Origin: Anaerolineales bacterium
GTDB taxonomy: Bacteria > Chloroflexota > Anaerolineae > Anaerolineales > Villigracilaceae
Length of the DNA: 64,000 nucleotides
Direction: 5' to 3'
Assembly: GCA_030583925.1 (NCBI GenBank)
Contig: CP129482.1
Span: 930,001 to 994,000 of the forward strand
The stretch's first letter is position 1, and the number at the start of each line of letters is the position of its first letter. The translations under genes were made by a program, and so were the position numbers. The notes beneath the pieces were generated by a model that did not search any database, was not told the origin of the DNA, and saw only the letters and a list, made by a program, of their open reading frames with translations. Shown in pieces: positions 1 through 7,555 of this stretch.

Positions 1-609
1 AAGTAATGCAACAAGTCGTTGGTCAAATTGCCAATTTGACTTACCCATTCGCAACGCGGCAAGCATCGTTGTGGCATCGTCGAGGATGGAATCGTCCGCG
101 AGAATCTCTTTTCCCTTTTCGGCAGGAGAGGCGGGGCGACCAAGAGGTTCATTTTTTTGTAGGGACGACGCATGCGTCGTCCCTACAATTAATGGCAATA
201 AATCATCAGGGATGTAAGCAAATTCCTGCGAGCCTTTATCCGTGTCGAAGAACGCCCGCGCCAATAAGCCGCGATAGAACAAAATCTCTGAGGTTGAAAT
301 CGGATTGAGATGTGGCTTCTCTCGGTCGCGTTTGCCTGCTCCCATCTCGCGGATGTCGCCGAATTGACGCGTGAAAGTCGCCCAGGGGATGCGTCCGTTT
401 GAGGCGCTGAGGGCGGCGAGAGCCGAGTCCGCTTTGGGGGGGAGAGAATCTAAAAGTTCGGCGAGCAGGTTGACGTCGAGGAGAGAAGCGGTTAGTTCAT
501 CCCGCGCGGAATCGGCATCCGTAGAGTCCAATTCGAGTCCCCAAAAATCCGCAATGATGCGGAGGTGTCCGAGATCTTGTTTGGCGAGGGAATGTATTAA
601 GTCGGGCAT
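1..609 (-). CDS. Unknown protein, 5' part only (runs off left edge)
   Basis: An open frame of 203 codons starts at the ATG complementary to 607-609 and has no stop before the window edge, so the C-terminus is missing. The protein begins MPDLIHSLAKQDLGHLRI and is soluble-looking, with no signal peptide or membrane segment. I do not recognise it with confidence; it recalls uncharacterised Chloroflexi proteins that may be helicase-associated, but that is a guess. Two palindromes lie inside the frame without breaking it: 157-188 (residues about 141-151, giving IVGTTHASSLQ) and 22-40 (residues about 190-196). It reads away from the lipid-kinase gene in the same direction, about 50 bp downstream of that gene's stop. 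Confidence 0.7.
   Translation of the reverse strand, partial: MPDLIHSLAKQDLGHLRIIADFWGLELDSTDADSARDELTASLLDVNLLAELLDSLPPKADSALAALSASNGRIPWATFTRQFGDIREMGAGKRDREKPHLNPISTSEILFYRGLLARAFFDTDKGSQEFAYIPDDLLPLIVGTTHASSLQKNEPLGRPASPAEKGKEILADDSILDDATTMLAALRMGKSNWQFDQRLVALL
22..40. repeat. Family D palindrome (caaattg-c-caatttg)
   Basis: Arms gtcaaattg (22-30) and caatttgac (32-40) around one base. Its reverse complement resembles the gggcaagttg-g-caacttgccc element found inside pheT at 46473-46493. It sits in frame within the unknown gene. Confidence 0.6.
157..188. repeat. Family A palindrome (GTAGGG...CCCTAC) inside a gene
   Basis: Perfect 32-bp palindrome; each arm reads gtagggacgacgca / tgcgtcgtccctac with flanking tt/aa. 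It lies in frame inside the unknown gene at the left edge. The other GTAGGG-type copies in the window are intergenic: 3849-3870, 13587-13615, 31299-31357 and 36632-36689. Confidence 0.85.
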
Positions 610-662
610 ATCCACTTTCCACTTTCTATATTCTACGGTAGAAAGTGGAAAGTGGGGAATGA

Positions 663-1580
663 TTAACCGCGCACGACCTTCAACGCGTTCGGCAAAATTT
701 CAAAACTAACTTTACGAACGTCGGTGCCGGGACCTGAAAAAATTTCGCCGTCGGCATGGATGTATAACGGGCGGTCGGCGGTGAGTGAGAATTTTTTGCA
801 CGTGCCCATGCGGACTTGTTTGAAGCGACCGTGTGTGCCTTTCATCACCTCAGGCAGGATGCGGAACATCATAAGGCGGCTTACGTCGGTGATCATCGCG
901 AAGTTGAGCGTGCCGTCGTCAATTTTTGCTTCGGGCGCAATGAGGAATCCGCCGCCTTCACGTGGTCCATTGCACAGCACGAGGTAGATGACTTTTTGTT
1001 CCCATTTTTCTGCGTCGGTTTCAATTTGCATTTTGATTGGGTTGTGATCGATGATGATGGTTTGCACGACCGATGTGAGATACATGAGGAAACCGCGCAG
1101 AAGCGGGAGACGATGCGAGCGGATCGTGACCGTCGCGCCGAAGCCGATGCCAAGTGTGTTGTCGAAATATTCTTTGCGTCCGTTGCCGTCGGTCATCAAG
1201 CCGAGGTCAACGGTAGAGGCTTCGCCGTCGAGGGCGCGGCGCAGGGCTTGGTCCGATTTTTTCGTCGCGCCGATGCCGTGCGCGAAGTCGTTGCCCGAAC
1301 CGACGGGGACGACTCCGAGGATCGGACGCTTGTTTTCAGGGACTTGCATGATGCCATTGATCACTTCATGGACAGTTCCGTCGCCGCCCATGGCGATGAT
1401 TCGGTCGTATCCTTCCTCGCTGGCTTGTCGCGCCAATTCGATGGCGTGACCTGGGTAAACTGTCCCGCTCCATGTTACGTTGCCATGTTGCTCAGTGATA
1501 GATCGCAGGTCGCGTGCCACGCGCCAGGCGTTGCCCATGTCTGCCATGGGGTTGAGGATGATTTTGATTTTGGGAGCCAT
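663..1580 (-). CDS. Diacylglycerol kinase-family lipid kinase (YegS/BmrU/DagK type)
   Basis: A 305-residue protein of usual length for the DAGK_cat family. It carries the nucleotide-binding GGDGT motif at residues 65-69 and the GSGNDFA motif at 94-100, both hallmarks of the fold. Members phosphorylate diacylglycerol, sphingoid or related lipids at the cytosolic membrane face using ATP; the exact lipid cannot be told from sequence. The start has a good ribosome binding site (cggagg) just upstream. It lies downstream of the diguanylate cyclase on the same strand with about 60 bp between, where a ttataat box could be a promoter of its own. Confidence in family is high, in substrate low. Confidence 0.9.
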   Translation of the reverse strand: MAPKIKIILNPMADMGNAWRVARDLRSITEQHGNVTWSGTVYPGHAIELARQASEEGYDRIIAMGGDGTVHEVINGIMQVPENKRPILGVVPVGSGNDFAHGIGATKKSDQALRRALDGEASTVDLGLMTDGNGRKEYFDNTLGIGFGATVTIRSHRLPLLRGFLMYLTSVVQTIIIDHNPIKMQIETDAEKWEQKVIYLVLCNGPREGGGFLIAPEAKIDDGTLNFAMITDVSRLMMFRILPEVMKGTHGRFKQVRMGTCKKFSLTADRPLYIHADGEIFSGPGTDVRKVSFEILPNALKVVRG

Positions 1581-1641
1581 GATGCTTCCTCCGTAATGCG
1601 GCTTGTGATATTGAACTTGCGGATTATAACCCCCCGGAAGG

Positions 1642-2886
1642 CTATTGTTCCTCGTTTCTCGAGTTTGCGGATAGAGGACCGGTCGTGCTCAATGCGATCT
1701 GAAAGGTTCCCTTTTGATATTTCTTGGCGTGATAGAGCGCCGCATCCGCCGCGCGCAGAAGGTTGGCGCCGATCTGCCCGTGGATGGGGTAGAGCGCGAT
1801 CCCGCCGGAGATTCCTAACGTTAGGCGTTTATCGTCAGGCAGCGTATATTTGATATTTTTCATCCCTTCGAGGATCTTGGCAGTGACGATCTGCGCGGAA
1901 GATAAGTCGGACTGGCTGAGGATCAGTGTCAATTCATCGCCGCCGTAGCGCGCCAGGAAATCCGTGTTGCGCACGCCGCGTGCCATCTGATTGAAGACCA
2001 GCTTCAACACTTCGTCGCCGGTCGAATGTCCGTAGGTGTCGTTGATGGATTTGAAACCGTCGAGGTCCATCATGATCACGGCAAAGGAATAATTGTTTCG
2101 CCGGGCGGATATCACCTCATCCTCCAGGCGTTCGTCGAGGGCGCGGCGGTTGGGTAAGCCGGTCAACGTGTCGCTGTATGCCTGTCGGCTGATCAACTGA
2201 TGCAGGCTGGCGTTCGAGATCGCCACCGCGGCTTGATCGGAGAGTAATCCCAGCAATCGCAACTCTGAGGGAGAGAATCCGCCGGTGATTTGGCGGGCAA
2301 GATTCATCACCCCCACGACATTCTCGCCGAATTTGAGCGGAATGCCGATGATCGAGCCGCTCCAATCGAGAGGCGTATTCGCGTAAAGCGGATGATTTTG
2401 CATGTCTTCCACGATGGTGATTTCCCCACTGCGAGCCACAGTGTAGGTAATTCCGTTCGAGCGCGGCTTCGACCACGGTTTATTGCGCGCACCGTCCGAA
2501 TCGAGCGCCGCGCCGAACGAGATGCGATGGTTCTTGTAGAGAAAAATATTCACATCGCGCGCTTGGTCTATCAGGCGCATGGCTTCCGCGGCAACGGCAT
2601 CCAGCACATCGGACAGATCGAGGCTGGAAGTCAGATTGATGCTCAACTTCTTGAGCGCTTCGAGTTCTTCGGTCTGTTGTTTGAGCAGAGAAAGCAGCGC
2701 GCGGTTCTCAATCAACTGCCGGGCAAGCAGTTTCGGCGCTCTAGCGCTTCTGGGTTCGTATCGGTCCAATGAAGTTAAAAGTATATCGAGTAATCCGAGC
2801 AGATGCTCCGAATCGGTTGGAGACGCCCCCTGTTCGATCAACGATTTGCGCGTCTCATCGAATATGTTGTGTTGGATGTTTCCCAT
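1642..2886 (-). CDS. GAF-domain diguanylate cyclase (GGDEL active site)
   Basis: The 414-residue protein has an N-terminal helical part (1-75), a GAF sensor domain (about 80-230) and a C-terminal GGDEF domain (about 235-400). The active-site loop reads RYGGDEL (315-319), a conservative change from GGDEF that is also known in active enzymes. The metal-binding MMDLDGFKSIND stretch (272-283) is intact, and an RxxD inhibitory site (RNTD, 306-309) lies five residues before GGDEL. It should make cyclic di-GMP from two GTP in the cytoplasm, with product inhibition. The ligand of the GAF domain is unknown. No membrane segment is visible. Confidence 0.93.
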   Translation of the reverse strand: MGNIQHNIFDETRKSLIEQGASPTDSEHLLGLLDILLTSLDRYEPRSARAPKLLARQLIENRALLSLLKQQTEELEALKKLSINLTSSLDLSDVLDAVAAEAMRLIDQARDVNIFLYKNHRISFGAALDSDGARNKPWSKPRSNGITYTVARSGEITIVEDMQNHPLYANTPLDWSGSIIGIPLKFGENVVGVMNLARQITGGFSPSELRLLGLLSDQAAVAISNASLHQLISRQAYSDTLTGLPNRRALDERLEDEVISARRNNYSFAVIMMDLDGFKSINDTYGHSTGDEVLKLVFNQMARGVRNTDFLARYGGDELTLILSQSDLSSAQIVTAKILEGMKNIKYTLPDDKRLTLGISGGIALYPIHGQIGANLLRAADAALYHAKKYQKGTFQIALSTTGPLSANSRNEEQ

Positions 2887-3022
2887 TCTTAACTTTGCCC
2901 GACAGGCATTTAATCACATCTTAATCGTACATTGTAGGCTCTTTTGTCCTACGCATATCGATTCATTATACTCACGATGTCATAATTATGAGATTACACG
3001 CCCGTTACAGCCCGTCCATATT

Positions 3023-3036
3023 TGGTATGCTACAAT
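3023..3036 (+). promoter_or_regulatory. Possible extended -10 promoter for the SDR operon
   Basis: The sequence tatgctacaat has a TGN extended -10 followed by TACAAT (3031-3036), about 28 bp before the GTG start at 3064. No good -35 box lies at the usual distance. Confidence 0.35.
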
Positions 3037-3063
3037 GGAGACAGCCCCACATTTGGAGGTAAC

Positions 3064-3849
3064 GTGTCTTTCCCAGCCAAACCTGTCTCTGCCACTCCAC
3101 TGAATCCACGCCGACGCGGACTCATCCTCGGCGCCTCAGATGGACTCGGCGCCGCGCTCGCCCGTAAACTTTCGCAAGAGGGATATTCGCTTGCCCTGAT
3201 CGCTCGCAGTCAAAATAAACTGGACGCGCTTTGTCAGGAAATCAACTCACAAGGCGGGCAGGCTTGGGCTTACGTTCATAACGTGAGCCACTTCGATGAA
3301 GTTCCAACTCTGCTTCGACGAATCGTCGCGGACTTGGGCGGCTTGGATCTGGTCATTTACGTCGCCAGCGTGAACCTCCCGCCCGGCGGCCTGGACAAAT
3401 ACAACTTCGAGAACGATAAACAAATGATCGAGGTCAATCTCATCGGCGCGATGGCGTGGTTGACTCCGATCGCTGAAATGTTCCAGTCTGCCAGGGCGGG
3501 ACAGATCGTCGGTATTTCATCTGTCGCTGGCGACCGCGGACGCGTGGGCAATCCCGGTTACAACACCTCCAAAGCCGGGTTGACCATATATCTCGAAGCG
3601 TTGCGAAACCGGCTGACCCGTCACGGCGTGAACGTGTTGACGGTCAAACCGGGTTTCATGAAAACGGAGATGCTCAAAGCCGCGTCTGGTCCGACGCCGT
3701 TTGCGATTGAGCCAGCCGACGCGGCAAATCACATCGTCAAAGCGATGAAGAAGCGCAAACAAGTCATCTACACCGCGCCCATCTGGCGCTGGATCATGTT
3801 GGCGATTCAACATACGCCGTCGTTTATTTTCAGAAGATTATCTTTCTAG
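3064..3849 (+). CDS. Short-chain dehydrogenase, DprE2-like
   Basis: The chosen GTG start at 3064 follows ggaggt at 3055-3060; an ATG at 3022 in frame has no ribosome site. From GTG the protein is 261 residues. The NAD(P)-binding GASDGLGAALA motif is near the N-terminus and the catalytic YNTSK lies mid-protein. The C-terminal end (IWRWIMLAIQHTPSFIFRRL) closely resembles, from memory, the end of mycobacterial DprE2 (FRYVMMVLRHIPRSIFRKL), the reductase that completes epimerisation of polyprenylphosphoryl-ribose to -arabinose. The next gene resembles DprE1, which supports this reading. The stop codon touches a GTAGGGG repeat. Other SDR roles remain possible. Confidence 0.85.
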   Translation: MSFPAKPVSATPLNPRRRGLILGASDGLGAALARKLSQEGYSLALIARSQNKLDALCQEINSQGGQAWAYVHNVSHFDEVPTLLRRIVADLGGLDLVIYVASVNLPPGGLDKYNFENDKQMIEVNLIGAMAWLTPIAEMFQSARAGQIVGISSVAGDRGRVGNPGYNTSKAGLTIYLEALRNRLTRHGVNVLTVKPGFMKTEMLKAASGPTPFAIEPADAANHIVKAMKKRKQVIYTAPIWRWIMLAIQHTPSFIFRRLSF

Positions 3850-3870
3850 TAGGGGTAACCCCGCCCCTAC
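3849..3870. repeat. Family A repeat (gtagggg...cccctac)
   Basis: Arms gtagggg and cccctac around eight bases, starting at the last base of the SDR stop codon. Confidence 0.6.
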
Positions 3871-3883
3871 ATAACCTATTATC

Positions 3884-5296
3884 ATGTCCCTTTCTCTTAA
3901 CACCTTCGCTCAACTTGAAAATTTCGGTCACTCGCTTAGAGCGCCTTCCTATCGTATAGCGATCAAACAGACTGAAGATATTTACGAAGCCTTTCAACTT
4001 GCGAAAAAATTCGGCTTGAAAATTGCCGCGCGCGGCACAGGGCTCAGTTATAACGACGCGTCGCTCAACGGCGGCGGCATTGTGTTGGATATGCAGGGGA
4101 TGAACCAGATCGAAGAGTGGGACCCCGCCTCCGGCGTGATACGATGCGAGTCCGGCGTCACGCTCGAACAATTGTGGCAACGCGTCGAACCGGATGGCTG
4201 GTGGTCTCCCGTTGTCTCCGGCACGATGAAAACAACTCTGGGCGGATGTCTCGGGGCAAACATTCACGGCAAAAATAATTTTCAAGTCGGTCCGATCGGC
4301 GAGCATGTCGTCGAATGTACCGCGATGCTTCCGACCGGCGCGTTGGTCACTTGCTCGCCGAAGAAGAACGCCGATCTGTTCTACGCGATGATCAGCGGGT
4401 TGGGGATGTTGGGCGTTTTCACTTCGATCACGTTGCAAATGAAACGCATTTACTCCGGGCTTATTTCAGTGGACGCGCGCCCCGTGCATGATCTGCATGA
4501 ACATCTGAATGACTTGCTGGAAAACGCGCCGAAAAACGATTACATCGTCGGCTGGCTCGATACATTTCCCGGTGGGCGGAGTTTGGGACGCGGGCAGATC
4601 CATGCGGCGCGGAATTTGAAAGAGGGCGAAGACCCAAACGCGCAAGAGACGTTAAAACTTTCGTATCAGCATTTGCCCGATCGTCTCTTCGGCGTGATGC
4701 CCAAATCGCTGTTGCATTATTTCATGAATCCGTTCGTGAATAACCTCGGATGGCGGGCGGTCAATTTTGCAAAATATATCGCTTCTTTACGAAAACATAC
4801 GTTCCGGCAATCTCATGCGGAATTTCACTTCTTGCTGGATTATGTGCCGGATTGGGAACGATCGTTCGGACGGGGAGGCTTGATCCAATATCAGTCGTTT
4901 TTGCCCAAAGAGACGGCGGAGGATGCATGGCGTGAACTCCTGCAACTTTCGCAACGCCGCGGACTGCCGTCGTATTTGGGAGTGACGAAGCGTCACCGCC
5001 CGGATAAATTTCTGCTAACCCACGGCGTGGACGGTTTTTCGCTCGCGCTGGATTTCAAAGTGACCGTTTCGAATCGCGGACGGCTGCGCGCGATGCTGCA
5101 AGAGTTCGACCGCATCGTTCTTGACGCGGGCGGGCGGTTCTATTTTGCCAAGAATAGCGAGACGACCGCCGAATCCGCGCGCAAGTTTTTGGGCGACGCG
5201 GCAATCGCCAAATTCAAAAAACTCAAAAAACGCTGTGATCCGAACGGAACGCTCGAGTCGGATCTGTATCGCAGGATATTCGGTCAAAGGCAATGA
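3884..5296 (+). CDS. FAD-linked oxidase, DprE1-like
   Basis: The 470-residue protein is an FAD_binding_4 / ALO-type oxidoreductase. It has the ARGTGLSYND and NGGGIVLDM segments near residue 50-70, TLGGCLGANIHGKNN near 120 and a C-terminal YFAKNSETTAE segment. These line up (from memory) with mycobacterial DprE1: HGKN matches the FAD-attached region and the Lys of AKNS matches its catalytic lysine. The cysteine trapped by benzothiazinones is replaced here (SLALDF instead of NVCVDF). It likely oxidises the C2 hydroxyl of a polyprenyl-phosphate sugar, with the upstream SDR reducing it back. It overlaps sthA by 4 bp (ATGA). Confidence 0.85.
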   Translation: MSLSLNTFAQLENFGHSLRAPSYRIAIKQTEDIYEAFQLAKKFGLKIAARGTGLSYNDASLNGGGIVLDMQGMNQIEEWDPASGVIRCESGVTLEQLWQRVEPDGWWSPVVSGTMKTTLGGCLGANIHGKNNFQVGPIGEHVVECTAMLPTGALVTCSPKKNADLFYAMISGLGMLGVFTSITLQMKRIYSGLISVDARPVHDLHEHLNDLLENAPKNDYIVGWLDTFPGGRSLGRGQIHAARNLKEGEDPNAQETLKLSYQHLPDRLFGVMPKSLLHYFMNPFVNNLGWRAVNFAKYIASLRKHTFRQSHAEFHFLLDYVPDWERSFGRGGLIQYQSFLPKETAEDAWRELLQLSQRRGLPSYLGVTKRHRPDKFLLTHGVDGFSLALDFKVTVSNRGRLRAMLQEFDRIVLDAGGRFYFAKNSETTAESARKFLGDAAIAKFKKLKKRCDPNGTLESDLYRRIFGQRQ

Positions 5297-6708
5297 CAAC
5301 GGAACGCTACGACTTGATCGTCGTCGGCTCCGGACCTGCAGGGGAGAAGGGCGCGGCGCAGGCGGCGTATTTCGGCAAAAGGGTGGCGATCATCGAACGC
5401 GCTGAACACGTAGGCGGCGCGGGGATTAACACCGGCACTGTCCCATCGAAGACGTTGCGCGAAGCCGCGTTGTATTTTTCGGGCATCCGTCAACGCGGGT
5501 TGTATGGCATAGATTATTCGCTGAAAGAGAATCTCTCGGTCAAAGATTTCATGCACCGCGAGCATGTGGTGGTGAACAAAGAGCGTCACATCATCGCGCG
5601 GAATCTGCAACGCCACAACATTGACTTGATTCACGGGAACGCCTCGCTGGTGGATGCCCACACGGTGCGCGTCGAATCTCCAAAGGGCGAAACGACCCTC
5701 GCGGCTGATTTCATCCTGATCGCGACCGGTTCTTCTCCACACCATCCGCCGGAGATTCCCTTCGACGGCGATCTGATCTTCGACTCGGACACGATTCTGC
5801 GGATGAACCGCATCCCCAAAACGATGGCGGTTGTTGGTGGCGGCGTGATCGGCTCCGAGTACGCTTCGATCTTTGCCGCCCTCGGCGTGGACGTGACCTT
5901 GATCGAATCGAAGGAACGCATCCTGTCTTTCATCGACTCGGAGATTATCGAACGACTGCGCTATCAACTGTCTCTGATTGGTTTGCATTTTGCGCTCGGC
6001 GAAAAGATGACCGAGATCTCACGCCACGAACATCACGTCCATTTGACGTTGGAACAAGCAGGCGAGATGGAATTCGACGTGGCGTTGATCTCTGCTGGCA
6101 GGCAAAGCAACGTGCAGGGATTGGGGCTTGAGCAAATCGGCGTCACGCTCGGGAATCGCGGACTCGTGATCGTCAATGAAAAATATCAGACGAGCGTGCC
6201 GAACATCTACGCCGCAGGCGACGTGATCGGTTTCCCCGCGCTGGCTTCCACTTCGATGGAGCAGGCGCGCGTGGCGATGGTGCACGCCTTTGATCTGGCA
6301 TACAAGGAGCACATGTCGTCCATCTTGCCGCTGGCGGTGTATACGATTCCTGAAATGTCGTCGGTGGGTTTGACCGAGGACGAATGTCGCGCCAAAAATA
6401 TTTCGTGCCTTGTCGGGCGCGCCTACTACGAGCACAATGCGCGCGGACAGATCATCGGCGATATGAGCGGCATGATCAAACTCGTCTTTGCCACAGCGGA
6501 TAAAAAATTGCTCGGCGCGCACATCATCGGCGAGCAGGCGTCGGAGCTGATTCATATCGCGTCACACGTGATGATGGCGAACGGCTCGATAGATGTTTTC
6601 ATCGACGCGGTCTATAACTATCCCACGCTGGCGGATACGTATAAATACGCGGCGTACGATGGGTTGGGGAATTTGGAAAAATGGAACGCGTCGAATAAAA
6701 AGAGTTGA
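5293..6708 (+). CDS. sthA: Soluble pyridine nucleotide transhydrogenase
   Basis: A 471-residue class I flavoprotein disulfide reductase relative. The FAD-binding VVGSGPAGEKGA is at the N-terminus, the NAD(P)-binding VVGGGVIGSEYASIF is mid-protein, and the second FAD site (YAAGDVIGFP) follows. The sequence matches SthA along its length. The redox-active disulfide site of true reductases is replaced by GGAGINTGTVPSK, with no cysteine at either position, fitting transhydrogenase rather than disulfide reduction. It should exchange hydride between NADPH and NAD in the cytoplasm. Its ATG overlaps the stop of the DprE1-like gene, so both are translated from one message. Confidence 0.92.
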   Translation: MTTERYDLIVVGSGPAGEKGAAQAAYFGKRVAIIERAEHVGGAGINTGTVPSKTLREAALYFSGIRQRGLYGIDYSLKENLSVKDFMHREHVVVNKERHIIARNLQRHNIDLIHGNASLVDAHTVRVESPKGETTLAADFILIATGSSPHHPPEIPFDGDLIFDSDTILRMNRIPKTMAVVGGGVIGSEYASIFAALGVDVTLIESKERILSFIDSEIIERLRYQLSLIGLHFALGEKMTEISRHEHHVHLTLEQAGEMEFDVALISAGRQSNVQGLGLEQIGVTLGNRGLVIVNEKYQTSVPNIYAAGDVIGFPALASTSMEQARVAMVHAFDLAYKEHMSSILPLAVYTIPEMSSVGLTEDECRAKNISCLVGRAYYEHNARGQIIGDMSGMIKLVFATADKKLLGAHIIGEQASELIHIASHVMMANGSIDVFIDAVYNYPTLADTYKYAAYDGLGNLEKWNASNKKS

Positions 6709-6711
6709 AGA

Positions 6712-7455
6712 ATGCAAATTGACGTTCTCGATCTCGGCTTGATCGAATATGAAACCGCGTGGAAATTGCAGGATCAATACGCGGCGGAAATCGCGGAAGG
6801 CAAGCGCGCGCCGACGCTTCTCTTACTCGAACATCCGCACGTCTACACCTTCGGTCGGCGCGGCAAACAGGAAAATTTACTGTGGGGCGAATCGCAACTG
6901 AAAGAAAAAGGAATCGCCATCCACTGGGTGGATCGCGGCGGCGACGTAACCTATCACGGACCCGGTCAGTTGGTGGGGTATCCGTTGGTTCCGTTGGGCG
7001 CGACTCACCCTCACCCCCAACCCCTCTCCCAAGGGGAGAGGGGAGCGCGCATCCCTCAAGCCGATTACGTCGGCTACGTCCGCAGCCTCGAAAAAGTTAT
7101 CATCACCGCGCTCGCGAACCTCGGTCTTGCGGCGGGACAACGCCCCGGACTCACCGGCGTGTGGATTCAAGCCGACGTGCATTCGCGCTGTCCGCGCTGT
7201 TCGCCGGAGGATCGGAAGAAACTCGCCAAGATCGCGGCAATTGGCGTCAAAGTGGACGCGCGCGGCGTGTCGCGGCATGGCTTCGCGCTGAACGTGAATC
7301 CCGACATGGAATATTGGGACGGCATCATCGCCTGCGGGTTGCAGGATGAACCGGTCGTTTCGCTGGCGGACTTGTTTCCAGAACCGCCCTCGATGGCGCG
7401 CGTGAAAGAAGAAATTGTGAAAGCGTTTAGGGAAGTATTTGAATCAGACCTGTGA
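6712..7455 (+). CDS. lipB: Octanoyl-[acyl carrier protein]:protein octanoyltransferase with in-frame repeat
   Basis: LipB moves octanoate from acyl carrier protein to lipoyl domains. The conserved RGGDVTYHGPGQLVGYP segment (about 78-94) and the IAAIGVKV segment with the catalytic lysine (about 175-182) are present. Between LVGYPLVPLG and YVGYVRSLEKV the protein carries ATHPHPQPLSQGERGAR (about 97-113), encoded by a repeat whose core palindrome is at 7021-7043; family members usually have only a short link there. A SRCPRCS pair of cysteines near 160 is unusual. The stop codon lies inside another hairpin (7447-7477). Start is 3 bp after sthA, so it belongs to that operon. Confidence 0.92.
   Translation: MQIDVLDLGLIEYETAWKLQDQYAAEIAEGKRAPTLLLLEHPHVYTFGRRGKQENLLWGESQLKEKGIAIHWVDRGGDVTYHGPGQLVGYPLVPLGATHPHPQPLSQGERGARIPQADYVGYVRSLEKVIITALANLGLAAGQRPGLTGVWIQADVHSRCPRCSPEDRKKLAKIAAIGVKVDARGVSRHGFALNVNPDMEYWDGIIACGLQDEPVVSLADLFPEPPSMARVKEEIVKAFREVFESDL
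7003..7050. repeat. In-frame palindromic repeat inside lipB
   Basis: A C-rich leader (ctcaccctcaccccc) runs into arms cccctctccc (7021-7030) and gggagagggg (7034-7043). The repeat is read through as HPHPQPLSQGERGA. From general experience this CTCACCC/CCCCTCTCCC type is a widespread bacterial interspersed repeat. Confidence 0.8.
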
Positions 7456-7477
7456 GGTCTCAAAGACCTCACAGGTC
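7447..7477. repeat. Family F hairpin carrying the lipB stop codon
   Basis: Arms gacctgtgaggtct and agacctcacaggtc with a three-base loop. The TGA stop of lipB (7453-7455) is part of the left arm. It may also act in transcript ending. A similar element lies at 60879-60911. Confidence 0.8.
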
Positions 7478-7555
7478 TATCGCTACCGATGGGTGATTTC
7501 TCAATTGAAAAAAACTTTGATACACTCCGACATCATTTGCCGAGGAGATGAATCC

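Noticed and set aside
816..1853. Long plus-strand frame of 345 codons opposite the lipid kinase
   Set aside because: Antisense shadow of the clear DAGK gene and the next gene's end; no domain or ribosome site.
3830..4438. 202-codon minus-strand frame
   Set aside because: Opposite the DprE1-like gene, whose motifs are strong; no recognisable protein.
5293..6708. sthA gene as dihydrolipoamide dehydrogenase, given lipB next to it
   Set aside because: The active-site cysteines are both missing, which does not fit a disulfide reductase.
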